Shown here: one piece after another, positions 47,359 to 58,712 of the stretch
Layout: each line of letters starts with the position of its first letter
How positions within the stretch are numbered: position 1 is the stretch's first letter
Source of the DNA: Blakeslea trispora
Lineage: Eukaryota > Mucoromycota > Mucoromycetes > Mucorales > Choanephoraceae
Assembly: GCA_025331445.1 (NCBI GenBank)
Contig: JAIWNE010000085.1
Coordinates: forward strand, 79,682-143,681
Direction: 5' to 3'
Length of the DNA stretch: 64,000 bases
Notes under the pieces: model-generated
What the model was told of the DNA's origin: nothing
The model's database searches: none
What the model saw: only the letters and a program-made list of their open reading frames with translations
Made by a program: the position numbers and the translations under genes

Positions 47359-48687
47359 CAGTGGGCTAACAAAAAAATTAGAATCGTTTAAAATCCCGCA
47401 AAATTGAAATCGCTATATGTATTGATAATGATCTTTAAAGAACTACTTGCTTTCTATTTAATCTTCTAAAACCTATGGATAACTGTTAAAAATACTCTTA
47501 GATTATGCTCAAACACTATTATGAAACAAAAATAGACTTTTTAAATTAAAAAGGGCCAACTAATCATTAGTTGGCCCACCTTTATTCTTTACAACATCTT
47601 GTAGTCTTCTAGGCATGCTTGCAATGAGTTTGTTCCAATCTTCTGGTTGTAATTCATCCCAAACCCTTTGCAAGCATGCGTTATACTCCTCTGCGTTTTG
47701 GAAGCGCCTACCTCCAGCTCGAAGGGCCTGCACACGCCTTTTCATTTTCATCCATAAATTTTCGATAGGATTTAAATCAGGCAATTGTGAAGGCCATGGC
47801 AAGACTCGCATGTTTCTCTGAGCCTTCCGATCTTTTGTAGCTCTGCATCTATGGATTGGAGCGCCATCTTCCATTAGGATAAGATCTTGCTCCGTTCCAG
47901 AGAATCTTGGGAGCGGGCCTTCGTATATGCGTGATACAAAACCTGCTCCCTTTCGCTCTTCATTGCTGCAAAAGTGTAGCTCAGACTTGTGATCATATCT
48001 GATGGCACCTCAAACAATCAGGCTAGTCCTGCCACTCTTAAAGGTAGGCGCCAAGCAATCCTCCAGGTATTTCTCCAATGGCAAGCGCCAGACCATAACA
48101 GGGGCGGAATTTCTGCCGTTTTCGAACGAGCTTTCATCCGTGAACACCACCTTCTTTCAGTCCTCGAGCGTGAAGTTTTGGTACTCCTCTGCAAACTCGA
48201 GTCTGTTGAATCGATGCAGAGGAGTAAGAAAGGGCTTCTTGACCGCCACACGGTTGTGGAACCCCATTTTGTGCAACGCACGACGTACCGTGGCGGGGTG
48301 TACCTTGACAGGAAGAGATGCTGTCAGTTCAGCCAATGTGGCTCTCCTGTTGATGATTACTTCTCTTCTGAGTAATCGTAGCGTTATTGGCGAGAGCTTG
48401 GAGGGTCCTCCAGATTCTGTGGCACGATCCGTGGTACCTCTTAATTTTGCCCTCTTCAGAGCTGCATACACCGTACTCACTTTTACCGCCAATGCATCTG
48501 CAATTTGAGAAACCTTAATTCCCTGCTTTCTTATTTCAAGCATAATACGCTTTTCTTCGTTGTTGAGGAACTTTTTAGTAGTCATTTTATTATATGAGAG
48601 AGATGAAAATGGTCTGGAATGTTATGCATATCTTTTCTTTTTATTTCGGTATTTTAAAAGATTCTAATTTTTTTTGTTAGCCCACTG
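47359..48687 (-). mobile_element. mariner-like element, TIR CAGTGGGCTAAC, TA TSD
   Basis: 1,329 bp. Left end CAGTGGGCTAACAAAAAAAT and right end are inverted copies over about 29 bp, differing in the A-run length. TA duplications at 47357-47358 and 48688-48689. Encodes a nearly complete transposase on the minus strand. Best preserved Tc1/mariner copy in the window. Confidence 0.95.
47560..48585 (-). pseudogene. DD34E mariner transposase with two in-frame TGA codons
   Basis: 341 codons in one uninterrupted frame apart from two TGA codons. N-terminus MTTKKFLNNEEKR, then two HTH units (KVSQIADALAVKVSTVYAAL; RATLAELTASLPVKVHPATV). Catalytic core: VVFTDESSF (first Asp, 48136-48138), LMEDGAPIH (second Asp, 47866-47868) and LNPIENLW (Glu, 47761-47763), with 34 residues between the last two. 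The TGA codons (48157-48159, in TLED-stop-KKVVF; 48010-48012, in SLIV-stop-GAI) both stand at positions where Tc1/mariner transposases have conserved Trp. No frameshift. A single-step change of TGG to TGA explains both; readthrough cannot be excluded. Confidence 0.93.
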
Positions 48688-48689
48688 TA

Positions 48690-49379
48690 CTACATAATTT
48701 CTACAATACTGAAAAGAACAGGCTTTATTTGTACCGTATGACTCTGATAATGCTAATCCGTAGACCCAGAGCATTCTGTGCAAAAGTAACAAATGTAACA
48801 CGACAATATTTCTAAAAGTAACAGTGATGAGTTTTATCTACTGAGATTGTAATAGCAACATGGTGTATATCAACAAAACGAAAGATTGTAATTAAAGTTG
48901 TTGACTGTCGCTTAGAGTTCTTCTTAAGCTTCTATGATAGTATGGCTTGTTCGCCTATCAACTTTTTTTTGTCTCTTATTTGAAGCACATACAAGTGTGT
49001 ACTGGCTTACGAAATCAGGCTCACACTCTACATCATGACTTAAGTTCATTGTATCTGTTCTTTTAAAACATCTGTTTCTGCTGGTTGTTATTTCATGTTC
49101 CAGCATGTCTATTTATGTTAAGTAATAATGTCTGTTGACAGGTTACTGCTGTTGGCCACAATGATACGTAAATGGATTTTAAAACTAGATTTTTGTATAT
49201 AACGTAAAACTTCGAACACTACAAGCACGAATTAGCACGGGTTAAGATAGTCATTTCGTTTGTTTTAATGTTCAATCGCACTCTCCTTGCACAAAATGCA
49301 AAGCATGAGATGACTAAACGAATTTGCCTTCATTGGAACAAACATGATCATGTACGCTGCACTCATTCCACAGTAATAC
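48690..49379. other. no recognised gene
   Basis: AT-rich; the last 100 bp may contain the start of the Helitron relic that follows. Confidence 0.4.
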
Positions 49380-51300
49380 TGATTTGCGACGCACTTGCAT
49401 AAGATGCAGACAAGAGAGCCATCGTCTCAAAACCCATCAATTATGCCCAATAAACTCAATATCGTCAATTTGGTTGAGAAGATTGAAAGTACTCCTATTG
49501 AAGACGGAGCCCAAGAAACAAGTACAAATGCTCCTAAGCAATACATCTGCAACTCATGTGTCATCTCAACTTATTACCGTAAATGTCACTTTTATGTGTA
49601 TATCAGACTTACGCCAGTTTAAGTGTCTGCTGAAATTCTAATTGAGAGAGATGCGCTAGGTGAGATCAATGTTCTTTGATATAAATGCATTGCTCTTATG
49701 CAAATCTAAGAGCGCACTTCGCATTCAAGTAATGTTTGACCACAGTTGCAGTTGCTTTGTGGTAACTGATCAGCCATTGTTGAGCCCTTATGTGTAACAC
49801 CACAAGTTTTGGCTTCTTCGTAGACACCAAGAGACTAAAATTCAAGAGACTAGAATTCAACTGAACTTAAGAATAGTATTAGTTCTTATGACATGTTTCT
49901 CAGCTTTGCTTCAGTGGGTGAAAAGCTTGATTCGAGTCTTGTTAACATGAGATCTGATATCTACAACTTTCACATGGAAGACATTTCTAATCATTTGACT
50001 GGATTTGCCCTTCCTGAGGATGTGACAGCACCTATATCTGCTCAAATTCATCTTCACAACTCCATCATTCAGCTTTAAAATAGAGCATCCAATTTCTCTG
50101 ACATGAATTAGAACGTCTTGCAGCAGACTCAAGATGTAATGCATACTATGAATCATTTTGATCAACTGAATAAAAACATGCTTCAATTTACTGAGGAATA
50201 GTAAAACAATCTCAACGGTATCGAGGGGCTGTATAAGGTCAAGATGGTTTTTTTGTATAGAAGTTTCACATGATAGAAGGCGGTACAACAGACCGACTGA
50301 GCACTCTAGAATTGGATTGATCAAAGTTAGCAACGAAGCTACTTTCAATTGAGATGTAAATGTTTAGTTAAAAGGTGATGAAACCCTTCCCAGAACAAGC
50401 AAAACCAATCAGGACTATGAGTCCTTGTATTGTAACCTGTTGTATCCAGATAAAGCAGCTGCTGGATCATTAAAAAATGAGATATTGTCAAGCTTTACAA
50501 TAAAATGCCTACTATGACATGTTATACTTCTTGCTTAATAATTTGGCTCAGTCCTAAAAATCTCCCTCATCTTTCTCACAAGAACCACCAAGACGCTGTT
50601 AGCATTTTTCGACGCTTTGGTAAACCTGATCTTTTCAGCACTATAAAACCACAGCCTAACTTGACTGGAGATTCAGCGAAAGCTTTAGAATGCATAACAT
50701 GCCTTCAGTTGTCTAAGCTCTTGCACTGAATTGTTCAACATGAAGTTTGTTAGAATTCTTGAAGAAAAAATTGATGAATACGTATTTGGTAGAGTTGTTA
50801 AATACGTTTCGGATTGTTCATAAAATCTATATCTTTGTGGCAAATTCAGCATTTGTATCGACGATGAGTCGTTTGCCTTCCAGGTGCTATCATGTACATT
50901 ATCGAATATGTCTATAAGTGTGATGCTAGAGCAGCTTTTACTCCTAAAGAGAGAAATAAGATGAATTTATGCCTCAATGCGAGACAAGTTTCGACTCTAG
51001 ATACATGTTAGAGATCATCTTATTATCATCCTTAGAGAAACTATTTAGCATATTAAAGTCTACAAGTACACTATAAAAATTGAAAAGCAGCGCTTTATAA
51101 AAAAAAAAGTTAAAATCAACACTCATCGCTTAAAAGAAGGAAAGCCGAATCAATCCGGATACCAGAACCATTTTGTATCCTAAATTCCTTGCAACTTTAC
51201 GTCTGGTATAGTAGTAAAAATTGACACTGAGCACCCGGAAAGAATGACAACCCAATCTGTCTTTTCTAAACAATCGCATTCAAATAAGTCAAAAGGTACT
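49380..51300 (+). pseudogene. old degenerate Helitron Rep relic
   Basis: Traces in changing frames: a Cys/His knuckle RRTCIRCRQESHRLKTHQLC (about 49387-49450); FASVGEKLDSSL then RSDIYNFHMEDISNHL (about 49905-50000); HQDAVSIFRRFGKPDLF (about 50588-50635), the family block before the nuclease; MKFVRILEEKID...FGRVVKYV (about 50740-50810); MYIIEYVYKCDARAAFTPKE (about 50890-50950), corresponding to the two-tyrosine block KYINKYVYKG of the Helitron at 1-3.3 kb. Dozens of stops and shifts. No helicase part recognised. Clearly older than the left Helitron and from a different subfamily. Confidence 0.72.
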
Positions 51301-51723
51301 ACCTACATATGCTTCTTTACCTTGCTTCTGGTGCCCAATGCTTTGCTGATTCAACAGATCTAAATGATGCTGTGTATTCCATTTACTGATTGGCAATAGA
51401 AGCACTTGTGCTAATTTAGCAAGACGCTCAGTGGTAGCACTTTATAACCGAAGCAACAGTAGTTTCTTTAGCAACTTTGCTTGAAAGTTGACTTTGCACA
51501 GACATTACCTTTTGATTATCTACAAATCTATCCAAGCTGTTTAACAAGTTTAAAAACAACTTGTCAGGCGATTGTTTGCACAAAATACAGAATGCCGATT
51601 AACAAAGTATAGGAACAGGCTTCAGATGACTTTGGTATGTGACTCTCAAACTATTTTTCTGGTCAGGACCAATTAAATGTGGCTTTGCTCAGAGCTAAAA
51701 CTCCTGGATCAATCAAGTTACTA
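51301..51723. other. decayed sequence, no recognised gene
   Basis: AT-rich, between the Helitron relic and the small MITE. Confidence 0.4.
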
Positions 51724-51878
51724 CAGTAGTCGCTCTATATAAGGGTGTTCTGTTTAATGGTATTCTCGATATAAAGGTGGGGTTTTGAAAGGATTTTTCA
51801 AGACAAGCTCTAAAACCAATTCTATTTAAGGGTGAGATTTTCAACATTTTTGGCTACCCTTAAATAGAGCGACTACTG
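51724..51878. mobile_element. 155-bp MITE, TIR CAGTAGTCGCTCTATATAAG, TA TSD
   Basis: Left end CAGTAGTCGCTCTATATAAG and inverted right end (CAGTAGTCGCTCTATTTAAG) match over about 25 bp; flanked by TA (51722-51723, 51879-51880). No coding. TIR style fits pogo/Fot-type non-autonomous elements of the Tc1/mariner superfamily; no autonomous partner in this window. Confidence 0.88.
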
Positions 51879-51880
51879 TA

Positions 51881-52800
51881 GTAGACAGCAATTGCAACTC
51901 AAATCTTTTTCAATTCATTGAATCTTCATATGATACGCACACTCACATGGAGGTCTATACGAAAGCCATCAGAGGTTGTTGTCCTGTTGTTGGTATGTAC
52001 TTGCAATAAAAGACATCGTATTTAATTAGTAGCTAATCTCACTCTTCAATAGATTGTAGTCTTTGGCTTCAAACAGAATCGTCTTGTTTAACTTTACCAA
52101 AGAACTCTGGTCAACTCAGATCTATAAAATTAATCTAGAACACGCGCTATCTTTATGGTAAAAAAAAACTTAAAGACCACGAAACGTAGCTCAAGACCTA
52201 TTATGCATCATTGCAAAGGTTTCGAAATATAAATTAGAACCCGACCTTGTCCTTCTATCGGATTATCAAGCATCCGACGACACAGGCACTATGTCAAACG
52301 TATCAAAGTTCAGATTGATATCCATAAAACAGAGAGTTGGTTTGTAACATGTTTTTCAATTCTCAGCTAAACTGAGTGGCATTTTCAGTAGCTTATTTGG
52401 GTGCAATAGGTAGAAGTTAGGTATCACCTGTACGCGACCATAAGTTACTTTCCAATAATTTGATCCAGGTATAGGAATGTAAAAGAAGTAGAATACAATC
52501 ATGCTTTGTGTCTAAGCAATGTATCTTACTATGCATACACTACGTAAAAACTAACAGACAATTAAATTAGAAAAAATTACATTGAGTAACATTAAACGGG
52601 GGTTAAAAACAAACATCAACATTGCTCCGACTTAAATCCTCTGGTAATTCTACCTTTCATTATGTCAAGCTTAAAATAAACAATAACTTAAAACTCACAA
52701 CACTCTAACTTCAGAAAACCCAAACAACATCACTCATCTCATTTGTTATTAAAAAGGGGAGAATATTAGGCGCAGTGCGGACTCTAAAATCGAAATTTTT
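51881..52800. other. inter-array sequence, no recognised gene
   Basis: AT-rich. The last ~40 bp (CTCTAAAATCGAAATTTTTG) resemble the inverted right flank of array A. Confidence 0.5.
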
Positions 52801-52966
52801 GAATCCCCGACGATGGTACAAGCACTATGAGCGGGCGGGGGGATGTTTATTTTTCTTTCTCTCACTGTGTTGATGCACTTTGGAGGAAAGGGCTCAAGAC
52901 ACGTTTTTAAAAAAAAAAAATGGGTGTTCAATGTCCGCCCACGCTTGAGGGAGGGAATTTTTCTTG

Positions 52967-53004
<38 letters not shown>

Positions 53005-55650
53005 TTCTCTCTCTCTCTGATTAGTAGACATCAGGTAAAATAGACATGTACACGCACATAGGTATAGGTTATAGATCTTCATGGTGGTTACTGCTGGTAT
53101 ATGCCGAAGAAGAAGAAGAAGAAGAAGAAGAAGAAGAAGAAGAAAAAGAAGAAACCGATTGGTTAGGTGACTATCGCATATTGTTGACCATGTCTTTCTT
53201 TAAAAGCCGTTACACTAAGAGCCTTTCTCTCGTTCTGTAGTCCTCATCTCTCAAGCGATGTTGCTCATCTTCAACATCAGGTACTCAGACTGACAAAAAT
53301 GCTGTCCGGTGTGTTCCGCTTATCTTCGGTTTACCGGTTGGTGCTTGCAAGTGCTACGGCGCGTCTTTTGTTGTTCAGAAGAACTAGGTGACTATACTAT
53401 CCTACTTGACTTACGGATACTGACATACCCCTTATTTCTTTTATACAGCTATTCAAGACTTGGTATGCGCTCTACTGGCTTTCTAGGCTACTATGATGCT
53501 ATGGTCTTTTGGTCGTATGGTCTTTTGGTTATACCGCTTTTTACTACGCGGCTTTTTTTTTTCTTATTTCTTCATGATTCTGGTTACCCTCATCTCTCGA
53601 TCGCCATGTTGCTCATCTTCGGAATCAGGCTCTCAAGCACGACAAGAATGCAAGTCTTGGTATGTAACCTATATTTTGACTTTGTCACCCTAAAAGCTGT
53701 TATACTAAGCACCTGGTTTACTAGTTCTGGTTATTCTTTTGTTTCAAACGCGATTCTGCTCATCTTTGAAATCACTTTGCAATCAGGACAAAATGGTCCT
53801 TCGGTATTTTCTGCTTATGCTCTGGTCCTTCTGGTTTGATGCTTACAAGTGCCACGACGCGTCTTTTGTTGTCCGCAAAACTAGGTGACTATATCATCTT
53901 TCTTGAAATCACAGACAATAACTTTTCTTTTTTTTTTTTTTTTGCAGGTATTCAAGACTTGGCTTATCCTCTATTGGCTTTCTGGCGTTCTGGTCTTTTG
54001 GTCTTTTGGTTTTTGGCTCTGGTGCTTTTCGGTGACCTGGTGTTATACTGTGCAGTGAATCGGGTAATCATGCTATCTTTCTGAATTACGGATACTAATA
54101 AGGCCTTTTTCTTTTCTTTGCAGGTGTTCAAGACGTGGTCGCTTCTATACCGGTCGAAATGTAAACCAGCATCTATAGTGGATCAGCATCTATAGTGGAT
54201 CAGCATTGTTATGGATCAGCATCATTGAGGATGTTGGAATATGCTGTGCGAGCTTACGCTACTAACCCCGTTTTTTTTTTTCCTTTGTGCGTGTACATGT
54301 AATGTCTACTAACTTGATGTCTTTTACTAAACTGATGTGTACTAACTATGACCTCTCTCTCTTTTTTGTTTCCTTTTTTTTTTAATCCTCGTTCATGATG
54401 ATCTATGGCCATAATAATAAAGTACGAAGTTTCCGGCTATTAGATCTCTTAAATAAAGCATCACCAGTAGTAAATAGCCGTAATAAAGTAAAACATAGAA
54501 GAAGTAGATAGAAGAGTAATGATTACAATAAAAGAATTTAATAAAATCAATAAAAACAATGAAATCGATGAAATCAATGAAAACACTAAAAAACAATGAA
54601 ATCGATGAAATCAATGAAATTAAATACACTATTTTTTTTCATCTTTGTTTTCATTTATTATTATGCTTATTTATAAATGTCTTTTTGTTGTTGTTGTTGT
54701 TGCTTGAGCAGTTAGAGATCGCCAGCTTGACTACCCCTAACAATCTTATTGACATTACCCCTGCTATAAAACGCCACATATTAGATGATTTTAAACTATT
54801 TTTTTTTTATCGTTGCCATCATTGACATCGCTTCCATCGTTGCTATTGTTGTTATTGCTGCTATTATCAGTACTAGTGCTACTATCAGTATTATTGTTAT
54901 CATTGATATTATTGCTATTATACCTCTTGGTAATGCTCAAGATCTGAAATACAAGTAACAAATGGTGACTCATAAGCTAGAGAGGGGCTATGCTTTATGA
55001 TCTTGCAAACAAAGGAAAACAAGTTTGTGTTTGAATGCTCAGCTGTTATTTATCGCTTATTGTCGAATTGGCATATGTTGGAAAAGTGACAGACGCTATT
55101 AGCTAATGACTGCCACTACTGCCACTACTGCCACTATCATCATTATCATTCATTTGCTATTTCATAGGCTTATCCAATCATTGGCTCATAACATGATTCA
55201 TAAGCTTAATGGTTTACCGATTTACGCATCGAATACATTTTTTTTTTGTTATTATTATTATTAAAAAAAAAAGAGTGTGGTATTGTAAACACCACAACCA
55301 AGCTAGTAGCTGTATACAAAAGGAGAATTAATCTACCAAGGTAGAGACAATGCAAAAGGTAAAGATGATCCAGAAGATAGAAGATAGAAAAAGTGGATTT
55401 AATCAAGTATGGACAAACTCATTGTTCTACAACTGACTATAGCTGCGTTACTCCTTAGTATGCTCTTTTTACCAAACGCGCGCTTTTCGATAAAGCAAAT
55501 GCATTAGTGGCTAGTATCTATATTAACAGCTTTGAGACTGAGCTTTGCTGTGATTTGATTTGCTTATGATTTAACCATACAGGATTGTTATTACATCTCT
55601 TACAATATGGTACTCATAAGTAGCTGTGTGTTTATTCAACTCTTTTATAC
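52801..55650 (-). repeat. array B unit 1
   Basis: 2,850 bp. Differs from units 2 and 3 mostly by single-base deletions, for example CTGTCCGG versus CTGCTCCGG near 53303 and TCCGCAAAAC versus TCCGGCAAAAC near 53873. Confidence 0.93.
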
Positions 55651-55816
55651 GAATCCCCGACGATGGTACAAGCACTATGAGCGGGCGGGGGGGATGTTTA
55701 TTTTTCTTTCTCTCACTGTGTTGATGCACTTTGGAGGAAAGGGCTCAAGACACGTTTTTTAAAAAAAAAAATGGGTGTTCAATGTCCGCCCACGCTTGAG
55801 GGAGGGAATTTTTCTT

Positions 55817-55854
<38 letters not shown>

Positions 55855-58510
55855 TTTCTCTCTCTCTCTGATTAGTAGACATCAGGTAAAATAGACATGT
55901 ACACGCACATAGGTATAGGTTATAGATCTTTCATGGTGGTTACTGCTGGTATATGCCGAAGAAGAAGAAGAAGAAGAAGAAGAAGAAGAAGAAGAAAAAG
56001 AAGAAACCGATTGGTTAGGTGACTATCGCATATTGTTGACCATGTCTTTCTTTAAAAGCCGTTACACTAAGAGCCTTTCTCTCGTTCTGTAGTCCTCATC
56101 TCTCAAGCGATGTTGCTCATCTTCAACATCAGGTACTCAGACTGACAAAAATGCTGCTCCGGTGTGTTCCGCTTATGCTTCGGTTACCGGTCTGGTGCTT
56201 GCAAGTGCTACGGCGCGTCTTTTGTTGTTCAGAAGAACTAGGTGACTATACTACCTACTTGACTTACGGATACTGACATACCCCTTATTTCTTTTATACA
56301 GCTATTCAAGACTTGGTATGCGCTCTACTGGCTTTCTAGGCTACTATGATGCTATGGTCTTTTGGTCGTATGGTCTTTTGGTTATACCGCTTTTTACTAC
56401 GCGGCCTTTTTTTTTTCTTTATTTCTTCATGATTCTGGTTACCCTCATCTCTCGATCGCCATGTTGCTCATCTTCGGAATCAGGCTCTCAAGCACGACAA
56501 GAATGCAAGTCTTGGTATGTAACCTATATTTCTGACTTTGTCACCCTAAAAGCTGTTATACTAAGCACCTGGTTTACTAGTTCTGGTTATTCTTTTGTTT
56601 CAAACGCGATTCTGCTCATCTTTGAAATCACTTTGCAATCAGGACAAAAGTGGTCCTTCGGTATTTTCTGCTTATGCTCTGGTCCTTCTGGTTTGATGCT
56701 TACAAGTGCCACGACGCGTCTTTTGTTGTCCGGCAAAACTAGGTGACTATATCATCTTTCTTGAAATCACAGACAATAACTTTTCTTTTTTTTTTTTTTT
56801 TGCAGGTATTCAAGACTTGGCTTATCCTCTATTGGCTTTCTGGCGTTCTGGTCTTTTGGTCTTTTGGTTTTTGGCTCTGGTGCTTTTCGGTGACCTGGTG
56901 TTATACTGTGCAGTGAATCGGGTAATCATGCTATCTTTCTGAATTACGGATACTAATAAGGCCTTTTTCTTTTCTTTGCAGGTGTTCAAGACGTGGTCGC
57001 TTCTATACCGGTCGAAATGTAAACCAGCATCTATAGTGGATCAGCATCTATAGTGGATCAGCATTGTTATGGATCAGCATCATTGAGGATGTTGGAATAT
57101 GCTGTGCGAGCTTACGCTACTAACCCCGTTTTTTTTTTTCCTTTGTGCGTGTACATGTAATGTCTACTAACTTGATGTCTTTTACTAAACTGATGTGTAC
57201 TAACTATGACCTCTCTCTCTTTTTTGTTTCCTTTTTTTTTTAATCCTCGTTCATGATGATCTATGGCCATAATAATAAAGTACGAAGTTTCCGGCTATTA
57301 GATCTCTTAAATAAAGCATCACCAGTAGTAAATAGCCGTAATAAAGTAAAACATAGAAGAAGTAGATAGAAGAGTAATGATTACAATAAAAGAATTTAAT
57401 AAAATCAATAAAAACAATGAAATCGATGAAATCAATGAAAACACTAAAAAACAATGAAATCGATGAAATCAATGAAATTAAATACACTATTTTTTTTCAT
57501 CTTTGTTTTCATTTATTATTATGCTTATTTATAAATGTCTTTTTGTTGTTGTTGTTGTTGCTTGAGCAGTTAGAGATCGCCAGCTTGACTACCCCTAACA
57601 ATCTTATTGACATTACCCCTGCTATAAAACGCCACATATTAGATGATTTTAAACTATTTTTTTTTTCATCGTTGCCATCATTGACATCGCTTCCATCGTT
57701 GCTATTGTTGCTATTGCTACTATTATCAGTACTAGTGCTACTATCAGTATTATTGTTATCATTGATATTATTGCTATTATACCTCTTGGTAATGCTCAAG
57801 ATCTGAAATACAAGTAACAAATGGTGACTCATAAGCTAGAGAGGGGCTATGCTTTATGATCTTGCAAACAAAGGAAAACAAGTTTGTGTTTGAATGCTCA
57901 GCTGTTATTTATCGCTTATTGTCGAATTGGCATATGTTGGAAAAGTGACAGACGCTATTAGCTAATGACTGCCACTACTGCCACTACTGCCACTATCATC
58001 ATTATCATTCATTTGCTATTTCATAGGCTTATCCAATCATTGGCTCATAACATGATTCATAAGCTTAATGGTTTACCGATTTACGCATCGAATACATTTT
58101 TTTTTTGTTATTATTATTATTAAAAAAAAAAAGAGTGTGGTATTGTAAACACCACAACCAAGCTAGTAGCTGTATACAAAAGGAGAATTAATCTACCAAG
58201 GTAGAGACAATGCAAAAGGTAAAGATGATCCAGAAGATAGAAGATAGAAAAAGTGGATTTAATCAAGTATGGACAAACTCATTGTTCTACAACTGACTAT
58301 AGCTGCGTTACTCCTTAGTATGCTCTTTTTACCAAACGCGCGCTTTTCGATAAAGCAAATGCATTAGTGGCTAGTATCTATATTAACAGCTTTGAGACTG
58401 AGCTTTGCTGTGATTTGATTTGCTTATGATTTAACCATACAGGATTGTTATTACATCTCTTACAATATGGTACTCATAAGTAGCTGTGTGTTTATTCAAC
58501 TCTTTTATAC
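55651..58510 (-). repeat. array B unit 2
   Basis: 2,860 bp, nearly identical to unit 3 except run lengths and isolated indels. Confidence 0.94.
57509..57832 (-). CDS. 107-residue Asn/Ser-rich ORF of array B unit (hypothetical)
   Basis: Counterpart of the 99-residue ORF of array A: same start MSHHLLL, same MWRFIAGVMS block and same end KHNNK; extra residues come from in-frame repeat expansion. A second copy lies at 60377-60700. Coding status unproven. Confidence 0.3.
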   Translation of the reverse strand: MSHHLLLVFQILSITKRYNSNNINDNNNTDSSTSTDNSSNSNNSNDGSDVNDGNDEKKNSLKSSNMWRFIAGVMSIRLLGVVKLAISNCSSNNNNNKKTFINKHNNK

Positions 58511-58677
58511 GAATCCCCGACGATGGTACAAGCACTATGAGCGGGCGGGGGGATGTTTATTTTTCTTTCTCTCACTGTGTTGATGCACTTTGGAGGAAAG
58601 GGCTCAAGACACGTTTTTTAAAAAAAAAAAATGGGTGTTCAATGTCCGCCCACGCTTGAGGGAGGGAATTTTTCTTG

Positions 58678-58712
<35 letters not shown>

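Noticed and set aside
53046..53240. ORF with a long poly-Glu tract in array B
   Set aside because: The Glu run is the GAA repeat and the tract length differs between units; array A has no equivalent.
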